Below are positions 6,378-10,773 of a DNA stretch of 10,773 bases, piece after piece. The stretch is from DAOUFU01 sp034429275 (lineage in GTDB: Bacteria > Chloroflexota > Anaerolineae > Aggregatilineales > Aggregatilineaceae): the NCBI GenBank assembly GCA_034429275.1, contig DAOUFU010000051.1:1-10773 (forward strand). Reading direction: 5' to 3'. The notes below the pieces were generated by a model that was given only the letters and a program-made list of their open reading frames with translations, made no database searches and was not told where the DNA came from. How positions within the stretch are numbered: position 1 is the first letter of the stretch; the number at the start of each line of letters is the position of its first letter. Made by a program: the position numbers and the translations under genes.

Positions 6378-7802
6378 CTAGAACGCGTTGCCGCCGGATT
6401 TGCGCGCGGCACGTGCCTCTTTGGTGGTGGCCTCGCGCCAGACGGGCGAGAGCACGGCGGCATCATCTTCTTTGCCCAGCAGGGCGCTGAAGAAACCGCC
6501 GCGCTTTTCTTCGGCTGGCGGGGCGAAGATCAGGCGCGCCTCGGTCTTGTAGGTGGTGCGTTTGTCGGTCGCGGCCTCGATGACTGAGACTTCATCGCGG
6601 CGCTCGATGTACTTGCGGTCCTTCGCGGCGCGGACCTCGCGCTTGTCGCGGCCACGGTCAACGTAGCGGCGCTCGTAGCGCCAGTGCCACGAGCCATCGC
6701 TGTAGGCGATTTCCTCGCTGCGGACCTCGCGGACCAGACGCCCGCCCAGGCCGGGATAGTCCGGTTTGTAGTACTGCCAGCGCTCTACGACGCGCTGCCC
6801 CCGGTCGTTTTTGAGCGGCTCTTCGACGCGCGAATAGCGCACCTTGCCGACCAGCGGCTGATCCGGTGAAGGGGCACTGTGGCCGCCCGCGTACAGATGC
6901 AGGCTGCGCGCATCCTCGACGCGGGTTAGCTCGATGGGTGTGGCGGGAGCCAGCGCGGCCAGGATCGGCGCGGCGGGCAGCACGGCTGCGGCAGGCGGCT
7001 GGCCGGGTTGGGGGGCAGGCGCGGCGGCAGCTTCAGGGGCAGCGGCTTGAGCGGCAGTAGCTTCAGCGGCAGTCTCGGCGGGCGCGGCGGCTTTCTGGCT
7101 GCCGAACAGCAGGGCGGCTAATTCCGGCGAGATGTCATCGTCCCATTGCCTGGCATCCTTCACCGTCTCGACTTCGGAGAGCGGTTCAGGGCTGAGCACG
7201 CCTTCCGGCGCGCGCGAGCGGATTTCTGCCGGGGCGAGGTTGGCGCGCGCGCTGACCGGCGGGACTTCTTCGGCAGGCGCGGCGGACCCGGCAGGTTCCT
7301 CCGGCTTGCCGTCGGGGATCACGGCATCGACCAACGAGGCCGCTGCCCCAAAGAGCCGTTCCAGCGGCGAGGGCTGGTCTTCGGCGGTGGCTTCTTCGGC
7401 GGTCTGCACGGCAGTCTCGGCGGTCTCGGCGGCGACCTCACTGGCGGTCTCGGCGGCAGCTTCAGCGGCCTGGGTGACGGCTCCTGTCGCCTCCTCAACG
7501 ACTTCGCCCGCCGTTTCGGCGATTTCGGCACCCGCGCCGGTGATGGTCTCGGCGGCCTGGTCCGTCACCGTCTCAGCGGAGTCACCGACGGCTTCTGCCG
7601 CTGCCTCTGCGGTCTCGGTCACAGCTTCGACGCCGATCTGGGCGGCTTCGGCAGCATCTGCGGCGATCTCGGAGGCCGACTCCGCCGCGCCGGACTCTGC
7701 GGGTGTGCCGGTGGCTTCGGAGTCGGAGGTGCTGCCGGGCAGGTTTTCGTCGATGGGATCGGTGTCGTCGGGAAAGATGGAGTTAAAGATATTGTCGGAC
7801 AT
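6378..7802 (-). CDS. Ala/Glu-rich low-complexity protein of unknown function
   Basis: I do not recognise this 474-residue protein. It has no signal peptide or membrane segment. Residues ~40-140 are almost entirely Ala, Glu, Thr, Val and Ser in short helical periods (for example AAETASEVAAETAETA), predicted to be long acidic amphipathic helices reminiscent of LEA-like or apolipoprotein-like proteins. Residues 140-290 are Ala/Pro-rich and probably disordered. They are interrupted by the distinct short segment WDDDISPELAALLFG (220-234), which could be a docking motif. Residues ~315-430 are different: Arg/Tyr/Trp-rich and charged, with WQYYKPDYPGLGG and WHWRYERRYVD, likely a small folded beta-rich domain. 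The start is ATG 7802 with AGGAG 5 nt upstream. It is divergent from the phosphoesterase gene, convergent with paralog A, and has its own terminator. The proper start, RBS and terminator support a real gene. Confidence 0.8.
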   Translation of the reverse strand: MSDNIFNSIFPDDTDPIDENLPGSTSDSEATGTPAESGAAESASEIAADAAEAAQIGVEAVTETAEAAAEAVGDSAETVTDQAAETITGAGAEIAETAGEVVEEATGAVTQAAEAAAETASEVAAETAETAVQTAEEATAEDQPSPLERLFGAAASLVDAVIPDGKPEEPAGSAAPAEEVPPVSARANLAPAEIRSRAPEGVLSPEPLSEVETVKDARQWDDDISPELAALLFGSQKAAAPAETAAEATAAQAAAPEAAAAPAPQPGQPPAAAVLPAAPILAALAPATPIELTRVEDARSLHLYAGGHSAPSPDQPLVGKVRYSRVEEPLKNDRGQRVVERWQYYKPDYPGLGGRLVREVRSEEIAYSDGSWHWRYERRYVDRGRDKREVRAAKDRKYIERRDEVSVIEAATDKRTTYKTEARLIFAPPAEEKRGGFFSALLGKEDDAAVLSPVWREATTKEARAARKSGGNAF

Positions 7803-7927
7803 ACGCGCTCCTGTCGGAAGAGCTGCCGGCTACGAGCCGCCAGCATAAGAACGTGCTCATTTGTCACGGTGTCTCAAGGTGATCGTATCGCACATGCCAA
7901 GTATACGCCCATCTGCGCACGGTGCAT

Positions 7928-7933
7928 TACAAT
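7928..7933 (+). promoter_or_regulatory. Possible -10 element for the phosphoesterase gene
   Basis: TACAAT, a 5/6 match to TATAAT, lies 42 nt before the ATG at 7976 in the 173-bp divergent spacer. No acceptable -35 was found 16-18 bp upstream, so support is weak. Nothing else recognisable was seen in 7803-7975. Confidence 0.25.
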
Positions 7934-7963
7934 AGGGACTACGATCCGGCCTTTTACTCGACA

Positions 7964-7968
7964 GAGGA
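7964..7968 (+). promoter_or_regulatory. Ribosome binding site for the phosphoesterase gene (decides start)
   Basis: GAGGA ends 7 nt before ATG 7976. The upstream in-frame GTG at 7922 lacks an RBS and would add 18 residues ahead of the first conserved beta-strand, so it is rejected as the start. Confidence 0.65.
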
Positions 7969-7975
7969 TTGCAGA

Positions 7976-8764
7976 ATGGCGCTCACCTTCATCCAGATCA
8001 GCGATACGCATATTGGCCCCACGCGCGACTTTGACTATTACGGGTACCGACCCATCGAAACACTGGAGCGGCTGGTCGATCATCTGAATGGGCTGCCGGA
8101 GCGGCCCGCGTTCATCGTGCACACCGGCGACGTGGCCCAACGAGAGAACCCGGCCTGCTACCTTGAGGCGCGCCCGGTATTGGAGCGGCTGACCGTGCCG
8201 GTTTATTACGTGTGCGGCAACCACGATGACGCCGACCTGCTGCGCGACTTGCTCGGCGCGCCCGCGCACGGCTCCGGGCGGAGCGGGATGCCGCTGGATT
8301 ACAGCTTCAGCGTGGATGGCGAGCGCTTTATCGTGCTGGATGCGCACAGTGACGCGGTGGAAGACCCGCTCGGTTATGTCGCACCGGAGCAGATCGCCTG
8401 GCTGCGCGGGGAATTGGAGGCTGCTGCTGGGCGCGTGACGCTGCTGCTGCATTACCCGCTGTTCCCCATGTTCAACGCATGGTTCAATCAGCGCATGGTG
8501 ATTGTCAACGGGGAGGACGTGCACGCAGCGCTGGTCCCCGCGCGCGAGCGGCTGCGGGGCGTATTCTTTGGGCACCAACACCGGGCGGCGCAGATCGCGC
8601 GCGATGGCATCACCTACACGGCGGGGCCAAGCACGATTGTTCAATATGCGTGGCGGCCCTGGGACGAGACGCCGCAGACTGACCCGGACTCGCCGCCCGC
8701 CTACAACGTGGTGACCTGCTACGCGGATCGCACGCTGACCGTGCAGTACAACTTCCAGCGCTAA
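7976..8764 (+). CDS. Calcineurin-like metallophosphoesterase (Icc/CpdA-like)
   Basis: This is a 262-residue single-domain metallophosphoesterase with two metal sites, probably cytosolic since no signal peptide is seen. All family motifs are present in order: DxH as Asp10/His12 in ISDTHIG, GD as Gly51/Asp52, GNHD at 81-84, a lone His159 after a hydrophobic strand (LLLHYPLF) and GHQH with His200/His202. The length and the DTHIG start resemble the Icc/CpdA group, whose best-known members hydrolyse 3',5'-cAMP. Others in the group act on different phosphodiesters or phosphomonoesters, so substrate is open. It is divergent from the Ala-rich gene by 173 bp. Its TAA (8762-8764) overlaps the TAG of paralog B on the other strand, so there is no space for a dedicated terminator. 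Confidence 0.92.
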   Translation: MALTFIQISDTHIGPTRDFDYYGYRPIETLERLVDHLNGLPERPAFIVHTGDVAQRENPACYLEARPVLERLTVPVYYVCGNHDDADLLRDLLGAPAHGSGRSGMPLDYSFSVDGERFIVLDAHSDAVEDPLGYVAPEQIAWLRGELEAAAGRVTLLLHYPLFPMFNAWFNQRMVIVNGEDVHAALVPARERLRGVFFGHQHRAAQIARDGITYTAGPSTIVQYAWRPWDETPQTDPDSPPAYNVVTCYADRTLTVQYNFQR

Positions 8765-10422
8765 CTGCCGCGCCCGCCCCGACCGCGCTGACTCGCGGTG
8801 GGTTGGGGGGTGAAGATCGGCGTAGCCGTGGGCGGGCCGGGTGTCGGCGTCAGCGTAGGGGTGGGCGGCAGGGTGGCCGTCGGCTCGAAGGCATCCGGTG
8901 ACGCCGGAATGAGGTCGGCCGACTGGCTGATTTCAACCGGGCCGACCGGGTAATAGCCGTGCGCGTTGCGCCCCTCGAAGCCCAGATTGATCGGCAGATT
9001 GGTGCGCCGGTCGATGATGGCCACTGCCAGAGTGTAGCGACCCGGCAGGACGTAGTCGGGCAGGGTGAGGGTGGCGCAGACGGGATTGACCGGCGGATCG
9101 CCCGGCAGGGGATCGGCGGGCATCCAGCGCGAGATGTCTTCGTCGATGACCGCGTCGAAGACGGTTCGTCCGGCAAAGTCGACCAGGCCGACATGAAGCT
9201 CGAACTGCTGGCCCATTTTGGGATAGTAGGGGGCCGAGCCGACGTTCTTCCAGTCCATGAGCAGGGGGAGATCGCCGCCGGGCAGGACCGCCGAGGGATA
9301 GACCGCTTTCGACAGCAGGTAGCGATAGCCCACATAGCGGAGCAGGTCTTCGATGACGGCGGGGTCGCGCGGTTCCACCAGGTTGTCGTGGGTGAAGCTG
9401 GCGTGAGAGATGTTCAGCAGGCGGCGGGCTTCCTCCATATAGACCGGCTCGGTGGAGATGGCGCAGTACTCAAAGGCGATGGGCGCGCGCGGCCAGACTG
9501 CCTTGATCTGGGGGCCGATCTTCTCCATCAGGCCATCGGTTGAGCCTTCCAGGCCGAGGCAGTCGAAGCGAATGCCCACATCGTCCCGCTGGTGGATGAC
9601 GTACTGGATCGACTGGCGAATGCCAGCGTAGGGCATGATCAACTGGGTCTTGCTGAAGCCGTCGTAGTCGTAGGCGACGGTCTCGATCTCACCTTCGGCA
9701 GTGCGGCACTGGTGATCATCGTTCGAGCCGCCAATGAACATGCTGGCGAGACGCTGGCGGGCCTGGCCATCGATGGTGGTCGGACGGAGCGCGTTGGCGT
9801 CCCATTCGGTCTGCTCATCGCGCCAGCTCCACTCGTTGAAATCGCCATAACCGCTGATGTCGATAAAGGCGATCTCCGGCGTGCCGTCGTAGCGCTGACG
9901 CACCTGCTCAACAAAAATCGCCCATTCGGCCTGGTAGACGCAGTTGCTGTAATCCGGCGCGCCGCTTTCCTCGATGATGACTGCGCCCTTGTCCAGTACC
10001 CAATCGGGCACCTGGTGGCCGCCCCATTGCTCACCGCGCATGGTATAAATGCGAAAAGAAACCTGCTTTTGTTCGCGAGCGGCGCGCTCGATCCATTCAT
10101 CGAGCGCGGACCAGTCGTACTGGCCCTCGTCAGGGTTGAGGACGCGCCAACTGACATCCGCGCGATTGATGTAATAGGTGGTTTCGGGCAGAAGCTGCTC
10201 GCCAATGCCGGGGGCGTGCTGCCAGCCGATGCCCGGATTGGTCAGGTAGTCGTCGATGGGCGTGGGATAGATGGTCAGTGGGACGGCGTGAGTCGGCTCG
10301 CTGCGCAGGGCGGCAGCGGTCACCGTGCCGGTGGCATCTTCGTTGAGCAGCAGGCTCCCGGCGATGATCACCCCGATCAGCGTGATCATGATGACGATGA
10401 GCGGCAGCACATAACGACGCAT
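8761..10422 (-). CDS. Membrane-anchored glycosidase-like protein, DUF4832-type (paralog B)
   Basis: This 553-residue protein is clearly homologous to paralog A along the whole barrel and beta-sandwich. Shared stretches include NPGIGWQH, SWR-LNP, YTMRGE, PDYSNCVYQ, IDISGYGDFNEWSW, TQLIMP, GIRFDCLG, HDNLV-PRD and YPKMGQ. The candidate catalytic glutamates are Glu197 (FNEW) and Glu318 (AFEY), and Cys161, 239, 288 and 320 are kept. In place of a clear cleavable signal it has a hydrophobic segment at residues 5-27 (VLPLIVIMITLIGVIIAG), suggesting a signal anchor with the enzyme-like part outside. After the sandwich (~residue 498) comes a short Thr/Pro tail ending in QRGRGGRGS; the Ig-like domain of paralog A is absent. 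The start is ATG 10422 with GGAG 8 nt upstream; the in-frame TTG at 10440 is less likely. Reaction and substrate are unknown. Confidence 0.87.
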   Translation of the reverse strand: MRRYVLPLIVIMITLIGVIIAGSLLLNEDATGTVTAAALRSEPTHAVPLTIYPTPIDDYLTNPGIGWQHAPGIGEQLLPETTYYINRADVSWRVLNPDEGQYDWSALDEWIERAAREQKQVSFRIYTMRGEQWGGHQVPDWVLDKGAVIIEESGAPDYSNCVYQAEWAIFVEQVRQRYDGTPEIAFIDISGYGDFNEWSWRDEQTEWDANALRPTTIDGQARQRLASMFIGGSNDDHQCRTAEGEIETVAYDYDGFSKTQLIMPYAGIRQSIQYVIHQRDDVGIRFDCLGLEGSTDGLMEKIGPQIKAVWPRAPIAFEYCAISTEPVYMEEARRLLNISHASFTHDNLVEPRDPAVIEDLLRYVGYRYLLSKAVYPSAVLPGGDLPLLMDWKNVGSAPYYPKMGQQFELHVGLVDFAGRTVFDAVIDEDISRWMPADPLPGDPPVNPVCATLTLPDYVLPGRYTLAVAIIDRRTNLPINLGFEGRNAHGYYPVGPVEISQSADLIPASPDAFEPTATLPPTPTLTPTPGPPTATPIFTPQPTASQRGRGGRGS

Positions 10423-10430
10423 GGGGAATT

Positions 10431-10434
10431 CTCC
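10431..10434 (-). promoter_or_regulatory. Ribosome binding site for paralog B (decides start)
   Basis: On the minus strand GGAG lies 8 nt before ATG 10422. It falls inside the coding region if the TTG at 10440 were used, so the ATG is preferred. Confidence 0.55.
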
Positions 10435-10445
10435 ACACAAACGAC

Positions 10446-10533
10446 CTTATACGCACCCGCGCCAGCCTGGTGTCGGGGAAAGCCGGGGCGGGTTCACCCC
10501 AGACAATCGCTCATTTTGGCGCGTTTGGCAAAC
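10446..10533 (-). promoter_or_regulatory. Upstream region of paralog B: possible -10, imperfect hairpin and palindrome
   Basis: On the minus strand a TATAAG hexamer (10446-10451) could be a -10, but no good -35 was seen. ACCCGC (10455-10460) and GCGGGT (10488-10493) are inverted arms, with further partial pairing inside. GTTTG-G-CAAAC (10523-10533) is an 11-bp palindrome that could be a protein-binding site. None of these is well supported alone, and no gene is seen between 10423 and 10540. Confidence 0.25.
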
Positions 10534-10540
10534 TATGCAT

Positions 10541-10773
10541 CGCCTGGCTCTGAAGCATTAGCGTCGCCTGGCCCTGAAGGGCGCAGGCTCAGGGAGGGAA
10601 AAGCACCCTGCCGGGTGCTCAAAAACGGGGCATCGCCTGGCCCTGGGGGGCGCAGGCTCAGGGAGAGAAAAGCACCCTGCCGGGTGCTCAAAAACGGGGC
10701 ATCGCCTGGCCCTGGGGGGCGCAGGCTCAGGGAGGGAAAAGCACCCTGCCGGGCGCTCAAAAACGGGGCATCG
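10541..10773. repeat. Tandem array of 69-bp double-hairpin repeats
   Basis: A truncated unit (10541-10564) is followed by units 10565-10633, 10634-10702 and 10703-10771 and the first 2 bases of another, so the array continues past the right edge. Each full unit can form two hairpins. The first is CCTGGCCCTG with CAGGCTCAGG, 9 of 10 positions pairing including one G-T. The second is AGCACCC-TGCC-GGGTGCT, flanked by A/T-rich bases (AAAA before, CAAAAA after), so it has a terminator-like look on the minus strand. Units differ at only a few positions. The array lies about 120 bp upstream of paralog B. No coding role is supported. Confidence 0.9.

Noticed and set aside
7132..8087. Long plus-strand frames (Ser/Ala-rich and Gly-rich) opposite the Ala-rich gene
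   Set aside because: Complement of Ala/Glu-rich codons in GC-rich DNA. One frame runs into the start of the phosphoesterase gene. The minus-strand frame has the better RBS and a matching terminator.
10533..10760. Minus-strand open frame with a 23-residue repeat across the 69-bp array
   Set aside because: The frame is open only because 69 is divisible by three. Unit differences change amino acids (Pro/Leu, Pro/Ser, Ala/Thr) and there is no start with an RBS. The hairpins explain the sequence better.
10565..10771. 69-bp array considered as a CRISPR array
   Set aside because: The whole 69-bp unit repeats with no variable spacers, and no cas genes are nearby.

Overview
This is a GC-rich (AT-poor except for one leader region) bacterial window. 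The organism is most likely a member of the Chloroflexota, perhaps Anaerolineae-like. That is an inference from the long Pro/Thr 'TPWPT'-type linkers in secreted proteins, the C-terminal Ig-like domain and the overall composition; no phylogenetic marker is present.

Left block (1-3556): the 3' end of fabF, then fabH in the same direction 36 bp downstream, forming a fatty-acid synthesis cluster that continues off the left edge. A convergent phosphoglucomutase/phosphomannomutase-family gene follows, with a small hairpin between the two stop codons.

Middle block (3557-6359): a 387-bp divergent intergenic region with a sharply AT-rich core, candidate promoters and a leader that can fold into a long imperfect hairpin ending just before the Shine-Dalgarno sequence. 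It precedes a large secreted protein, here called paralog A: Sec signal peptide, glycosidase-like barrel with a candidate catalytic Glu pair, beta-sandwich, repetitive Pro/Thr linker and terminal Ig-like domain. Two hairpins follow; the second is a convincing terminator for the opposing gene.

Right block (6378-10773): a minus-strand Ala/Glu-rich protein of unknown function, a divergently transcribed calcineurin-like metallophosphoesterase, and a minus-strand second copy of the glycosidase-like protein (paralog B). Paralog B is membrane-anchored at its N-terminus and lacks the Ig-like domain. The stop codons of the phosphoesterase and paralog B overlap. The right edge is a tandem array of 69-bp units, each able to form two hairpins, and it runs out of the window.

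The most notable content is the pair of homologous extracytoplasmic glycosidase-like proteins in opposite orientation within 6.5 kb. They have different cell-surface architectures, and a structured leader precedes one of them. No defence system, CRISPR array, transposase, tRNA or rRNA was seen.
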